64,000 nt of DNA from Dipodascopsis uninucleata var. uninucleata (taxonomy: Eukaryota; Ascomycota; Lipomycetes; Lipomycetales; Lipomycetaceae): the NCBI GenBank assembly GCA_030568195.1, contig JAJLTO010000014.1:372001-436000 (forward strand), in the 5' to 3' direction. The translations under genes were made by a program, and so were the position numbers. Below the pieces are notes generated by a model that was given only the letters and a program-made list of their open reading frames with translations, was not told the origin of the DNA and ran no database searches. Below are positions 11,907-24,350 of this stretch, piece after piece. Every line of letters starts with the position of its first letter. Position 1 is the stretch's first letter.

Positions 11907-12273
11907 AGAACATCTAAAGCATGATGAAATTTAGTTTATATGAAATTAGTACATAAGTGAGCTTGAAGTTGGTGAGGCGTTACAAGTAGTCTCTTCGACG
12001 CCTAAAAAATCTTTTCAGATGTCCGCTTCAACTTACTAATGGAAAATATAGACTTTATCTAGGTTTTGATTTAGAGCTGTTTTTTCATAAATTACATATA
12101 GATACTAAAGAAACTAAAAAACATATCAGTTAACCATATGATGCCACCGCTCTATTAAGATTCATTATAATATCAAGTTACTGAACGAAAGGACCTTATT
12201 CTCATTACATCTTGATCTACAAAAGGTTTCCACTGTCTCATATATCATTCCAGATAAAATCGTCACATAATGA
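11907..12273. other. 3' intergenic region between convergent genes
   Basis: AT-rich 367-bp stretch between the stop codons of two convergent genes. It should contain both polyadenylation regions; no gene is seen. Confidence 0.6.
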
Positions 12274-13938
12274 TTATATACTCTTTTTCTCTGGAATGGG
12301 ATCCATTTCAAGATCACCAATGACTTCTGGCATACCAGCAACGTCGTCATCTGGTAACATAGCCACATCAACGTAGGTTTCAGTTGCTGGCCAGAAACGA
12401 CAAAGAACATAGTACACAAGAATTGAAGTGCCAAATCCGTAAAAGAATCCAACATTATATAAATGACTCATTGTAGGTATAGTATGGATTGAGCCGTTGA
12501 TAGTAGGTAAAAATCCTGGCAGTAGAGGAACCCAAGCGATTGTGAAGGCAACAGCAGCACGCCAGTTAATACCATGATTATAAAAATAACGACCATGGAA
12601 GTTATAAAGTTCGTAGACATCGTAGTTTCTCTTATGTACTAAGAAATAGTCTGAAACCATAATACCACAGATTGGACCCAGCCAGACTGAATATCCAGCC
12701 ATGAAGGCCAAGAATGCAGGTGCCGAAGTAAGAATATTCCAAGGTGTAAGAGCCCACGAGCCAAGGAACGCCGCTATGAACTGCCCTCGTCTAATATTTA
12801 TATATTTCGGAAGAAGGCAGTTCATATCATTAGCAGATGCAAGAGAGTTGGCTGCGATGTTCAAACCTAACTGTGAAAGGTAAAAACTGAACGCACAGAA
12901 GAAAGCCGCAGCACGACCTCCACGTGAAGTCCAGTTATCTATCACGAGAAGCGGATCCCAAAGAATTGTCCCATATAGAACCTTTGATCCAGCTGCTACA
13001 GTAACACCAATAAAAGTAATAATGGTAGCCGTAAATGGCACCGCCAATGCAGTCATAAGAGTATCCTTTGTCCTTCGAGCATACCGACTATAGTCTGGCG
13101 CGTTAACCATAAGTGTTGAACCGCCACCAGTATTGGAATTGAAACCAGACATAAATGCCCAAGCAAGAGCTGTTCCGTGGACTGTATTTCCTTGTCCATA
13201 TAGTGCATTATCGCCAGCACGTGATGCATGAATCACCCATCCCATGATAGCGAAGGAAACGATTGGAGTAGTAATGGATTTCACAAGGAACAGCCATTTA
13301 AGTTTATGAACGCCAGTGTAATGCAGCGGAAGGCAAGTAACGAAGTATATGACGTATGCAGTCATAAACTGCGTATCAATATTAGCAGATACTGGAAGAG
13401 TGTTCTTTACGTTACGAAATGAAGGCCAAATCGCATACAACATAGTTCGTACACACTCAGCTCCAGTATATGCTTGAACTCCATACCAGAAGATACCTAC
13501 TATCATACGCATGAGAATGAACAAAATAGAGAAATATGTACCAAATGAAGCTCGCGATTGAATTGAAAACGGGATATGATATCTTGCACCTGCGAGACCA
13601 TTCAATGTAATAATTGCACCTTGTATGACATTGGCAAACGCAACATTAAAGAGAGCCAATCGCCAGGATAAACCAATTTCCATGACAGACGCTGCGTTTC
13701 TGAAACCAGAAACACTTAAATTGTCTGAAATCCAGAAAAGAGCATAATGGCGCATATTCCAATTACGCTTCTCTGGAGGAACGGGATCAAGGTCCTCGTT
13801 ACTTAATACATCTTGCGATGCAGAGTCAAGCTCAATATATTTGAGAAATCGCTGCCACGCATTCAGATGCACAGGAGGCTCGTTCGATATGCTTCCGGAA
13901 TCGTTAACTTCAACGGTATATTCAACCTTAGACGCCAT
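12274..13938 (-). CDS. NCS1-family nucleobase/nucleoside permease (Fur4/Dal4/Fui1-like)
   Basis: The ATG at 13938 gives 554 residues in one exon; an open extension to 13962 begins with TTG, so I start at the ATG. About 12 membrane segments follow a roughly 70-residue polar N-terminus. Family marks are NMRHYALFWISDNLSV before TM1, GARYHIPFSIQSRASFG around TM2-3, NAPDYSRYARRTKDTL near the middle and LGPICGIMVSDYFLVHKRNYD late in the protein. The group imports uracil, allantoin, uridine or thiamine/nicotinamide riboside with protons at the plasma membrane. The motif set fits the uracil/allantoin/uridine branch; I cannot choose among them. Confidence 0.9.
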   Translation of the reverse strand: MASKVEYTVEVNDSGSISNEPPVHLNAWQRFLKYIELDSASQDVLSNEDLDPVPPEKRNWNMRHYALFWISDNLSVSGFRNAASVMEIGLSWRLALFNVAFANVIQGAIITLNGLAGARYHIPFSIQSRASFGTYFSILFILMRMIVGIFWYGVQAYTGAECVRTMLYAIWPSFRNVKNTLPVSANIDTQFMTAYVIYFVTCLPLHYTGVHKLKWLFLVKSITTPIVSFAIMGWVIHASRAGDNALYGQGNTVHGTALAWAFMSGFNSNTGGGSTLMVNAPDYSRYARRTKDTLMTALAVPFTATIITFIGVTVAAGSKVLYGTILWDPLLVIDNWTSRGGRAAAFFCAFSFYLSQLGLNIAANSLASANDMNCLLPKYINIRRGQFIAAFLGSWALTPWNILTSAPAFLAFMAGYSVWLGPICGIMVSDYFLVHKRNYDVYELYNFHGRYFYNHGINWRAAVAFTIAWVPLLPGFLPTINGSIHTIPTMSHLYNVGFFYGFGTSILVYYVLCRFWPATETYVDVAMLPDDDVAGMPEVIGDLEMDPIPEKKSI

Positions 13939-15960
13939 TTCACTCTCAGTCGTTGAGTGCAAAGTTCAATATAGACTAAGCACCTAAAGCAGGCCAATGG
14001 ACAACTTAATATAGCAATAACTGGTGGATTTGACCCTCTTATTATACTACTATCGACGGCCGATACTAAAGATCAAAAGTACATGTGTACTCATAGCGCA
14101 GGTTTCAAACAGAACCTGCTGCCGTATGCTTGGCTAGTTTTTGATCTCAGCTCTGGTGGAAAGTTAATATTTTGCTCGTATGTATAGATTTAGTAGATGC
14201 GAGCGTACTTTTAATGCCATGTATTTATTTTATCTAAAGCTTGGTTTAAGATATGAGTAGGTTGACATACGGGCACGCGGATGTACGTGTTCTTCTTGGC
14301 ATCTTATTAGATACATAGAGGATTCCTCTTCGATTGCTGGACTATCACTGGCCACTGCAATGCGCTGGCTGAGTACTTTATTGATGACCAAGTCTTGCTG
14401 CTTATTGTAGATGTATATATCGTTTGGCAATTTAAACACACTTACACTATGGCTCGTGCGCCTCCAGATAAATTTACGAGTAAAACTTATGAACGTTCTT
14501 CTATAAATGGAATAGGAAGTTTCTTATCATGAGCCATGTGCCTATCTCTTCTGAATAAGTTGTTGCGCAGTAGATTACTATTACTTTTTAACGCGAATAA
14601 CAGAAAATAAGACTGAATCTTATACAGAAACTGATAAGCCTTCTAAGCACCCTGTTAACGATGTAACTTGAGTTTTGAACGAGCTATCTTCTGGGCATCA
14701 AAATACCGGAGATCTGCGTTAAAATATCTCGTTAGAAGGTCGTCTCTATTCGAAGGGCACTACGAATTTACTGAAAATTTCAGTGGCTTAGTAGGCCGTG
14801 GCTCGATACGAAGGTATTTGAATGTCAATCCCTTATCTTTACATGCAAATTAGCGTATCTGCAATGTACGACTATGGTATTAATGGAATTAGCTCTCATG
14901 GAGCTTACCAGCATACTTTAAAATTGAGTATCATTCGCGATTAGTGTCAGCTTACGTTTATTCCTTAATGCGGTATGATCGAGTCGCCGAATGCTCTCAT
15001 CAGAGGACTCTAACGCTGATAAATTTCATTTTCATACCAAGCGATATCTTCATTAAATGTTATACTGTATTAAGTTTAGATAATCGTTGCTTAAGATCTG
15101 AATTAAAACCTTAAATTCTCACGGTTCAGCTCGCTCTTTACTCTAGTCGTCGGCCGAAAAAACGTCCCTTAGAGTAGTTACAAGTATATCTTACAACTGT
15201 GGGGAATGTAGAAGCTGGATGATCGAACTAAAGTATGTCAAGGCAAATCTTTTTGATGGCAATTTGTATACATCTAAATGAAACTTCTTCGTTCTACGAA
15301 ACCTGAGCGCTATTTGACAGGAGAGCTATTGAATTTAGTATATGACTGTGATGTCTCACGTCAGCGCTGTAGAAGATATGTCTATCAGGATGATCTTCTT
15401 GATAACGCAAAGTTATTCTAGCGGTTTGAATAGACAAAAAAAAATAAACCATGGCCAAGATATGTTACGTTTCTAGGGGATGATATCGTTAATGCTCTTG
15501 TTTGCCTGCCTATTAATTGTACATGCTGATTAGTTAGAATGTATATGAAGATATATGCAGTTTAGCATAGTTTAAAGTACAAGTTCTATATATTACTTAT
15601 TATAGCTATGGGTCTCTATTGTTATTTATACGAGGAGTTATTATATCTTCATTGAAGGCGCTGAACCACAGATAGCAGCCGTTTGCGTGGCTTTTAACTA
15701 AAAAACGCCCTATCAAAGCAGAATATTTGAGATAACTGAAAGACATTTAACCTTTCCACAGAGATAGACAAGGAAGAAAATAGTTCTTATTCGTAAACTA
15801 CTAGTCTTGCTTGATAAAGAGGTTCTATTTAAAATTATCTTGGTAAATTACTGGCACTAAGTAACATCCTTGTGGAAGTCCATGATTACATGATGTAAGC
15901 AATTATGCGCGCACACTGCCATACTCTGCATCAATGATGGTGAATTATGATACACTTACC
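13939..15960. other. 2 kb gene-free stretch
   Basis: Contains the promoter of the NCS1 permease at its left end, with a CGGCCGATA element at 14057 (95-120 bp from the start codon). Otherwise only short frames without recognisable domains. Confidence 0.5.
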
Positions 15961-17060
15961 AATTTTGGCTAACTAACAGTAGCTACTTTACGATAACATT
16001 TAGATCGTGAAGACGCCGTGAAAATGTTACTTGCCGGGAAAATTGATGATGAAAGTGCTAATCGCGATGCAGTTTGTTCCTTGCAGTAGCCTTGGTGATT
16101 ACAGACGAAACGAATGCACTATTTTCGAAACATATTAAAAAGGAAAAGATAAGCAACATACGATATGAGAGAGATACTGCAATAGTAGTTCTGGCAATTT
16201 CAATTGATTGATCGAATAGAATTATAGCCCAAAGAGCAAGCTTTCTCTCTGCTCGATAAAGGTGCAGACCTCAGTCTTGGTAATAGTTCTAGAGACGTCG
16301 CTGGCCCAGGTTACTTTCTGGAAGTGCAACACTGCAACTGAAAAGTAATGGATACGTTAGTCAGATTATTTTAATTTGTTACAATGAAAATATCTGTGGA
16401 GTTTCTCTAATGAAATTCTAACGTTGGAAATGGGGGCGATGGCGAAACAGTAGACATCTACACATGTAGGCTAAATCTTCTTTGAGTCAGCCTGACTTGG
16501 TCAGTTTATAGAGTCACTAAGAGATTTTAACAAACAATAGTCATAGATACTTGAGAGATATAATAAGATTGGAAATAAGAACAATTTTGGTCGCATACTG
16601 AGGCGTAGTCAAGAAGGATTTATAATTTTTTTGAATAACCTAGAGACATGCAGACACTGAATTTTCTTTAGATAGCCTGTTTACTGATCTAAAACTGATC
16701 TCTCCAAAGATTACCGAACTGTGCATCGAGGAAATAGATGCCGGACTATGATAAATTGAATTATGTTGAGTTTACCTGGTCTATATCATGAAAGATATTA
16801 AAAGCAGAATAGGTCACCCTAAACAAACAAGTAACAGATGTGGCAAAATCCTCAAATTAGGCTTTTCAGAATTTAGTAGAATATGCACTCAGTATCTCTG
16901 ATAACATTTAAGAGTTGTATGGACTCTACTTGTGACGTATATTCACTTTTGCTGCATGACGCTGCTTAAAGAACGAAGACGAATGAGCGCTATTATTATT
17001 CAAGTTGATACTGGCCAACCTGGCTAACATTCAAATAATGTTTGAAATTTCCATTATGCG
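15961..17060 (+). pseudogene. Relic of an ankyrin-repeat protein gene
   Basis: Short separated frames carry ankyrin-like text: LDREDAVKMLLAGKIDDES (about 16000-16060), KEQAFSLLDKGADLSLGNS (about 16230-16290), and a weaker LLHDAA near 16955. The middle piece, with its LLDKGAD core, is the most convincing. Stops and frame changes separate the pieces, so no product is expected. Host or bacterial-type ankyrin proteins are the likely source. The boundaries are rough. Confidence 0.35.
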
Positions 17061-18344
17061 TATTTCCCAGAGAACTGAAAAAGCCCTAGCTTCACGTCTC
17101 AACTACAAGACTACTATCATCCAAGTATAAGAACACCACCAGTTTCAAAACCAAGGTGAGAGTTGAAAATATATGAGTTTTCCCGCTTTATGTCCAGTAT
17201 CTGCATGTCGACTGCCTCTGATAAGGAACAGCTATTACTAATTTTAATAATATAGCTGAGAAGATACTTTAACCAGATCAATGTCGTGTTATGTTTTCTA
17301 GATAATATTACCTCTTAAACCATGCTTCCTCAGAATCGAGTAAGTCAATGCCGCAGTAAGATGACAAAGATCATAGACAGATGCTCGCTCTATACATATG
17401 ACCATCCAGTTATGTCTTTTCGCGGGTAGAAATACAGCAGGCAAGTGTGTCTGTGATCAACTGGTCTTTGAGTACCTGTATTAAAAATTTTATAAACAAG
17501 ATAGTTGGGTGACTGTTCTTTTGTATAGACAGCATATAAAAATTCAAAAGAGCACAGCGAGTCCGTAATACCTCTTCAGTTATATATTACAAGATTACAT
17601 ATTTTGTTGGCGATATTTATTTTTGCTTTCTCAGTAGCTATGAATTACACATGAAAATCTTTGGTTCTCATGAAAATTTAAGCGTTAAAGTTAGCGCGGT
17701 AATAAACTCTGGCCCCACAAACCGTAAACCTAAAGCCTTTTAAACTTAGGATATTCTAGTAAAACTGCAGTCAGGGGTTAGTTAGTCAAGAAGATTCTCT
17801 TTCCGCTACCAAGTGGGCATAATAAATGGAGACTGCCTTCACTACGGCTGACGCAATTTTCAATGTGTATTGGAATGAAGCTTGCTATCGAAGATGGTCT
17901 ATGGTATTATACAATGCAAATCGATGGGCTACACTTAGAGGAAAGAACGAAATTAATAAACAGGATTCACATTGTATAAGGTTGTATATTTTTTTCAGTG
18001 CCGGTACAAGATTGTCCCGAACCTATGGACGTATTTCAAATAAGGCAAAACGATAATTATCTTCTACGGATTATGACCACATATAGTAATATCGAGATAT
18101 CACGCAGTTTTCAGACAAGCTGGTCAAGTACGTCAATATTGTTTGAACGTATCCTAATACACAACTCAGGCCATCAACTACAAGAATTTAACCGTACAGG
18201 ATATTAACGACTCAAAAATATTCTAATGTGGATTTGACCATTTAGAAAGCAATCGAACTAGATTTTTATTTCATTCTACTTCAAAATGCCTCAAAACACA
18301 AGATAATAAGAACAACTTAAAACAACTACTCTGCCATGTCGAAC
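17061..18344. other. Intergenic stretch, no gene seen
   Basis: AT-rich; two small overlapping frames (17826-18207) have no recognisable domain. It includes the 3' flank of the leftward MFS gene. Confidence 0.55.
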
Positions 18345-19975
18345 CTAAAGAACATATCTGAATCCTTTCGCCCTTGAATCGTTAGATTCTTCTTGTCCCT
18401 CAAGAGTACCTTCCAGCTCTTTCTTTTCCAATAGCTTATTATCTCTTTGAAGAATAAGCCTTATTATAAAAGCTAAAACTACAATTGCCAGACACATTAC
18501 ACATACTGCGATACCACCAGCTAGATATCGGGGTGCAGCAGTAGATGGATACATGTATGATCCGTAAATATTTCCAGTGTTAGCAATCATGTTGCAAATT
18601 GCAATACAAATTGATCTCTTGACCTGTGGGCGAGGGAAGGTATTCGCCACCCACGCAAGGATAATCTGATAAGAAGCAATAGTGCCAATGGGCATCAAAA
18701 ACATGGCAAACATTCTTGGACCTGTGCCAGTTGTCGTACTTGCAATAATATTTCCAACAAATGATATCATAATCAATCCACAAATATGATAGCATCTATC
18801 TTGATACTTTCCTGAAGTATACGTGACAGCCAATGCAACTATAAATGTCGCAAACCAAGCAGGTGCAGTGAGAAGAAGGGTTGCAATTTTGCCATAACCT
18901 AAAGTCTGAACAATTGATGGAAAGAAATACTGGAACGTCTGCGTCAAAATGCCAAGGTGCTGAAGAAGAATAAACAGATACAAACGCACATCCTTAACAG
19001 CTAACTTTAGTCCCTCCCATAAAGAAACTGCAGCACTGTCATCGCTCTCTTTGGTATCCTTGATCAAACGCCAGATTGCATACGAGCGTTCTTCTGGTGT
19101 CAGCCATCTCTCCTTCGAAGGCATATCAGCGAGGAAAACCCTAGAGATGTCCAGCGTTAGAACAGCTATTAATCATGAAATTGAAAAGGATGCGTCTAGC
19201 ATCTCTCCCATAATAATCACCAGAAAAAAAACTAAAGAACCTACATTGAAAAGAGTGCGACACCAATAGTAATACATCCCTCAATAATGAAGAGCCATCT
19301 CCAACCCTCAATACCGTGAGCACCATCCATGTTACCTAGCACGGCTGCTCCAAGAAGACCACCAAACATATTTGCGACAGAACAACCAGAGTAGAACCAA
19401 GAAATTCTGTGAGCAAGCTCATTTCTAGTATACCAGGAACTCATCAGCATAATGGCGCCACTGAAAAATGGGGCTTCTACGAAACCCAGCATCAGTCTGC
19501 AGGCAAGGAGACCGCCGAATGACGTGACGGCGGCCTGGCATGCAGATACAGTTCCCCATACAACCATTGCAGAGCCAATGAAGAGCGATGGACGGACACG
19601 CGTAATGATCATATTGGAGGGAAGCTGCATGAGCAAATAGCCTACGAAGAGAATGCTAGTAGCAAGGTTGAAATTTGTTCCTGTCATATTGAGGTCTGCC
19701 TCTAGACTTCCCAAGCGTGCCTGAGCCAGGTTACTTCTGTCGAGCATGTTCAACAAATACATGACAGAAAGCAACGGGATCATGCGCAGATCGACCTTGT
19801 ACAGCAACTTTTTGATCATGAAGCTATGCCACTCTGCATCTTTCGCCATGAAGGTAAGGTACTGCTCTTTGAGCTCATCAGAAACTCCTTTTAGCTCATC
19901 AGCGTTATTTTCGTGTTCTTTATTTTCGCAGTCTGCCTTTTCCTGGCTGAAGGAAGTTCTTTCATCCATAGCCAT
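18345..19975 (-). CDS. MFS permease of the anion:cation symporter family (Tna1/Dal5-like), two exons
   Basis: Exon 1 is 19245-19975 and exon 2 is 18345-19140. A 104-nt intron (GTAGGT donor, CTAAC branch site, CTAG acceptor) joins them so that LFSM runs into VFLADMPSKERWLTPEER, giving 508 residues. There are twelve predicted membrane segments. DLRMIPLLSVMYLLNMLDRSN (TM1), the GFVEAPFFSGAIMLMSSWYTRNEL stretch and GIEGWRWLFIIEGC (TM6) are typical of the ACS group of nicotinate, allantoate and related importers. The substrate is not readable. It is a different subgroup from the Seo1-like gene at 3863-5548, so this is not a recent duplicate. Confidence 0.9.
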
Positions 19976-22328
19976 TCTGATGAAAATATATGTTATGCAG
20001 CGATCAAGAAAGTAGCGAGTATGCGTTACTGTTCAGTTTTCTAGATAAGTCAATATATGGTATCAGATATTTTTCGCTAAGATTAATATTTTTTTAGCAA
20101 TCACGCATAATGGGGGAGGGACTATTTATCATTTTTATACTGTGTATACTTCTCAGTGCCAAGTAGTTTCATCTGAAGTATCCATAGTACTGATAACTCT
20201 TCGCCCCTCTGGGAGCCAATGGGCGTATAATACGAGCTAGATGAGTTGAAGAATATCATTTAGATCACATGCGGGAAACATAGTTTGCTAGGCGTATGTG
20301 TTTTTACTTGATTGCGGCGAAATCAGAAGTTTAGTTTTTGGCTCCATTCATGCAGATTCTACTACAGTTCTTCGCGTCATGTGTGTCGTGAATATCGGTC
20401 ATTTAGCGATATAGCACATGCGTGTATTATATGGGAACTAGTTGGATTGTCTTCTCCCGTTTGTATTTTCCTCTATACAGAAGTGGAGCTACCACACGGG
20501 CAACCTTCGAGACGACGGAAGTCATGATGACGAGATACTTTGCTCGGCAATTGCCAGTTAGTATCCAAGCAAACTGTCGCTCTGATCGCCGGCTCATTTA
20601 TCACGCGAAGATCGTGTATTGCGGGGTTCGCGGCGGTAATTACAAAATAAGTATGCGTCGCTCCCTTTAAATTTAGATTTGTGGTAAAACTTGGTGGTGT
20701 CTATAATATCACTTAGTTGATCTACTCTATGTCTCGGAATCTGGCCGAGGACACCAGTTCGAAGTAAAAGGTAAGTATGGGGATATTATTATGCGGAGAA
20801 GCCGTGTATAGATCTAGTAGATTTTCTTTTTGAGCACATGCCAAGATGAATTCAAACGCAAATAAAGATTAGTGAACAATGTTCTTTATAGTTCAGTAGT
20901 TTAGTAGCGCCACAAATGTCTATTTGTGATTCAAAGGAGATCATGAGATTCGTGAGCAGTTTCAGGTAGTTATGCTTGCAGTAGATAAGCATTCCGTTGG
21001 CAGCTCTTTGCGAACGAGTTCATGGATTATGGCCATGAATTGGCTAATATAAGCATGGTACATGAACACATCAAGAAGTGTGCGGGGCGACAAGGCGAGT
21101 CTGCAGGCTACGCGTTTCAGCGGACTCGTGACTTGGTTAGGTCTTCTACCACTCTACATTATATATAGTAGCTAGCATAGTAGCTGGCATCTTTTGCAGT
21201 CGTGCCAACACCGAAGTCACCCCATTCAGTCATCTCACCTCGGTCTCATTAGGTAGTCTCATTCTAGACTCTATAGCTGCTGCCATCTACTGCCTAGTGC
21301 ATTTTTTACTAGCCATTGTAGTAGTTAACTTAACTAGCTGGCTTGGCTATACTGCGGAAACGCAAAAGTGGAAACAAAAAACCGTCTTTGCTTACGGACC
21401 CCAAGCCCTATTGCGCCAGAACTTGAGATATCGCGGGACCTACCTCTCAGGACCGTCTTATACTAGGAAGTGGGAGACAGAATCCTGATCTGAACACTAA
21501 GACGCATATAGATGCTGGAGATGTCACTGTAGTATGTAATGTATCACTGGACTTTCCTCGCCAATTGGATAAGTTTTGGCTACCTAATCTTTTCTGTGAT
21601 GGTGTGTTCGGTAGATTACTTTTGTTAGCGCACTAATAGGATGCATTACATGAAGGAGGCATACATTGAGTCAATGTACGCCATAGATAAAAACCATCTC
21701 ACAGTTAATCATTTTATCGCATCTTGTAATTTCGAAGCATCAATTCATACAAGATTTCTGTACCATCGTAATTATCGTGGTGTAATTTGCGGTTAGTGGC
21801 TTTAAGGCGCCTGTTGCGATGACTACTGGGACGTCGTTTGAATTACGCTACATGAGCCGTAGTAGGCAGCCCCGCATTTCTGGAAATACTCAAAAACAGA
21901 AAGTCATAATTCTACAGACAACCAAACAATTCAATCATGGACCGGTTGCTAGAACTACAGCAACAGCTGCCGTCGTCGTCTACTACGTGGCATTGTGCTC
22001 CCGTCAATGGCCCGCTAAGCCGTTAGATATGCCATATGAAACCAGCAGGTAAGGTGCGCTCTCGCGATAGTGTGTATCCAAATGGTTGTTAATGATCGAT
22101 CAATACACACCTGCGTGCAGAAAGCGTGCAGTATTGTAATCATTGTGTTATGATAGTTGGTATCCATTTGACCTCGGGTGCAGAGAAAAGTAGACTGTAT
22201 AGCCGATTTGGGTATGGTTCTTGCTGGGATAATGACAAAGGTAATTCAGTCAGCCCTCTTCACTTGTGGAATTTACACAGGCAAGACGTATCGACATATA
22301 AACGAAGCTGGAACGATAGTATCTCACA
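19976..22328. other. 2.35 kb gene-free stretch
   Basis: Divergent upstream regions of the ACS permease (left) and the Zn2Cys6 factor (right). A 60-codon open piece near 20998-21180 and two overlapping frames at 20312-20670 have no recognisable domain. No RNA gene is seen. Confidence 0.5.
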
Positions 22329-24350
22329 ATGAATGAGACTATAGGTGAAGGATCAGATAATACAGATGGAGAATGCTCATCGCAGAGAAAAAGAATAAGA
22401 CAGCCTTCTAAAAAAATTATTAAGCGGCGGAGGCAGGTCACAGTCTGCCTAACTTGCGCTCGGAGACGAGTAAAATGCGACAAACAGAAACCTCGGTGCG
22501 GTCAATGTAAATATGTGAATGCAGTTTGTAAATATGCTGAGCCATCGGCTGAGGAATCTGATAAGCGTCATGTAGATGGCGCTGACTGCGAAAAGACAAC
22601 TGAGGAATACGATGAATGGAAATTTATGATCGATATTGGTGGCGATTATAAGCAATATTCTGTTAGTTCGATTAATTGGATGACAGATTTGAAGCAGGAC
22701 AAAGACATTGAGATATTTGTGCCTGCGGAAACCAAGGAGATGCCGCAGGCACTGGCACAGAGAGATATAGAAATTCGCAATCTTTTGAGAAAGTATCTAC
22801 CGATTAAAGAACAAGTAGATCAGCTAATTGAGACTTACATGTATGCAATACATCCTGGACTGCCAATATTCGAACGTCAATATATAGCGAAAGAATACGC
22901 CCTGTTTTGGGAAGTTTACGAAAAGGGCCAACCTGGGACTCTAGGACACTTTGTTTGCGAGCTTTTCGCGATGCTCTACGCTGCTCATATAACGCTTGAT
23001 GATCAGTCTAAGTATGATCCAGAAACGAAGTGGTTTACAAGACCTAGTAAATTCTCGGCGCAAATTCAACATTACCGGCGTGCGGTTGATCTGTCGCTAG
23101 AAATATTTCAATTCTTGAATAGACCATCTGTTAGGTGTTTTGCTGCCGCACTAATTGTCCAGCTAATGGCCAACAGGAATGCCGGAATTGAGATGGTTAT
23201 CGAAGCTGCAAGATTAATGCGCATAGCAGAGATTTTGGGTCTGCACCGTGATCCTGAGAACTTCAAGTCAGCAAATTTAAGCTATCGAGAAAAACAGTTT
23301 CGTCGCAAGTTATGGTGGATGGTCAATCAGCTGGATTTACTTTCTTCATCATCAAATGGAGTACCTGCTATAACCAGACCTTCACAAGAAAATGTGAAGT
23401 TGCCTGAATGGCATAGCACAACGGAGATAGAGCATGTGTCGTATATGATAAATGAGAGACATATAATCCTTGCCAATTTTATGCGAAGTTTGTATCAAGA
23501 TGTTTACGAGAAATCGTCAACGGAACTTCTCAGCGGCAGTTTAATGGAAGATATGAGGAGTGAGACTCTAGAGAAGGTTGAAGAGCTGAAAAAATTGTCA
23601 TATGACCACGTTGAAGAGCAGTTTCTCCGGGAATACCTTGAAGTATTGAGGGACATTGGTATTTTATCAATACAAATTCAGCTATCTAAGACTGATTTAT
23701 TGTATTACAAAGCTTGCCATGTCATAGATAGCAATAATTCTGAGGAATGGTATCGAAGGCATCGTGACGTAGTAAAAGCCGCTATTACTACTATAAAGTT
23801 CTATCTCAAAATTGCAAACGATCCTAAATATTTAATATTTTCTTGGAAGCTCCGAATGTTTAATCAGTTTGCTGCGACTGCGGAGCTCATTCGTGACATA
23901 TATAGGTTTCCCGATGATCGTATAAACGATCCTGATGAAAGAATTTATTATGCGAAAGAAGCTATAAACTGTGCTAAGCGTCTTAATATTGGCGAGCTTA
24001 GTACTTCGGTCAGTTGGCAGCTGACTGTGCTATCGAATTTGGCTGACAAAGTCTTCAAATTCATAGCGGAACATTCAGCGAAGGCTGCAGAGACAGCATT
24101 AGATGAGAATGGGTTGGAGGTAGCGAAGAAAGGAAAGGTTAAAGATAGACAAACAAGTTCCGGCCAGTCTACGGAGATTTTAGAAACCACTGTTCCAGAT
24201 GACGATTGTGAGAAGTATTGGTCGTTGCCTTTTGTAGTGCAAGACCAGTCAGAGCAGTTTGAAAATATTATGAATGAGTTTCTTAATTCTAGCGACTGGA
24301 ACGCTGATTTGTCGAGTTATCCATTTGACACTTTGGATATTGTCTTTTAG
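22329..24350 (+). CDS. Zn2Cys6 transcription factor with fungal MHR domain
   Basis: Intronless, 673 residues. A basic stretch (residues 20-36, SKKIIKRRR) leads into a canonical Zn2Cys6 cluster: C40, C43, C50, C57, C60 and C67, binding two zinc ions. The middle homology region spans about 190-480, with YRRAVDLSLEIFQFL, RIAEILGLHRDPENF and FRRKLWWMVNQLDLL, the usual Fungal_trans core. Nuclear, sequence-specific regulator; these proteins normally bind CGG half-sites as dimers. I do not recognise an ortholog with a known target. No obvious partner gene lies directly beside it. Confidence 0.93.
   Translation: MNETIGEGSDNTDGECSSQRKRIRQPSKKIIKRRRQVTVCLTCARRRVKCDKQKPRCGQCKYVNAVCKYAEPSAEESDKRHVDGADCEKTTEEYDEWKFMIDIGGDYKQYSVSSINWMTDLKQDKDIEIFVPAETKEMPQALAQRDIEIRNLLRKYLPIKEQVDQLIETYMYAIHPGLPIFERQYIAKEYALFWEVYEKGQPGTLGHFVCELFAMLYAAHITLDDQSKYDPETKWFTRPSKFSAQIQHYRRAVDLSLEIFQFLNRPSVRCFAAALIVQLMANRNAGIEMVIEAARLMRIAEILGLHRDPENFKSANLSYREKQFRRKLWWMVNQLDLLSSSSNGVPAITRPSQENVKLPEWHSTTEIEHVSYMINERHIILANFMRSLYQDVYEKSSTELLSGSLMEDMRSETLEKVEELKKLSYDHVEEQFLREYLEVLRDIGILSIQIQLSKTDLLYYKACHVIDSNNSEEWYRRHRDVVKAAITTIKFYLKIANDPKYLIFSWKLRMFNQFAATAELIRDIYRFPDDRINDPDERIYYAKEAINCAKRLNIGELSTSVSWQLTVLSNLADKVFKFIAEHSAKAAETALDENGLEVAKKGKVKDRQTSSGQSTEILETTVPDDDCEKYWSLPFVVQDQSEQFENIMNEFLNSSDWNADLSSYPFDTLDIVF

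Noticed and set aside
18345-19975. MFS gene read as two separate or broken genes
   Set aside because: A 104-nt intron with GTAGGT donor, CTAAC branch site and AG acceptor restores a normal 508-residue permease.
20998-21180. A roughly 60-codon open piece with protein-like texture
   Set aside because: No start codon at its beginning, no splice context that extends it, and no family recognised.
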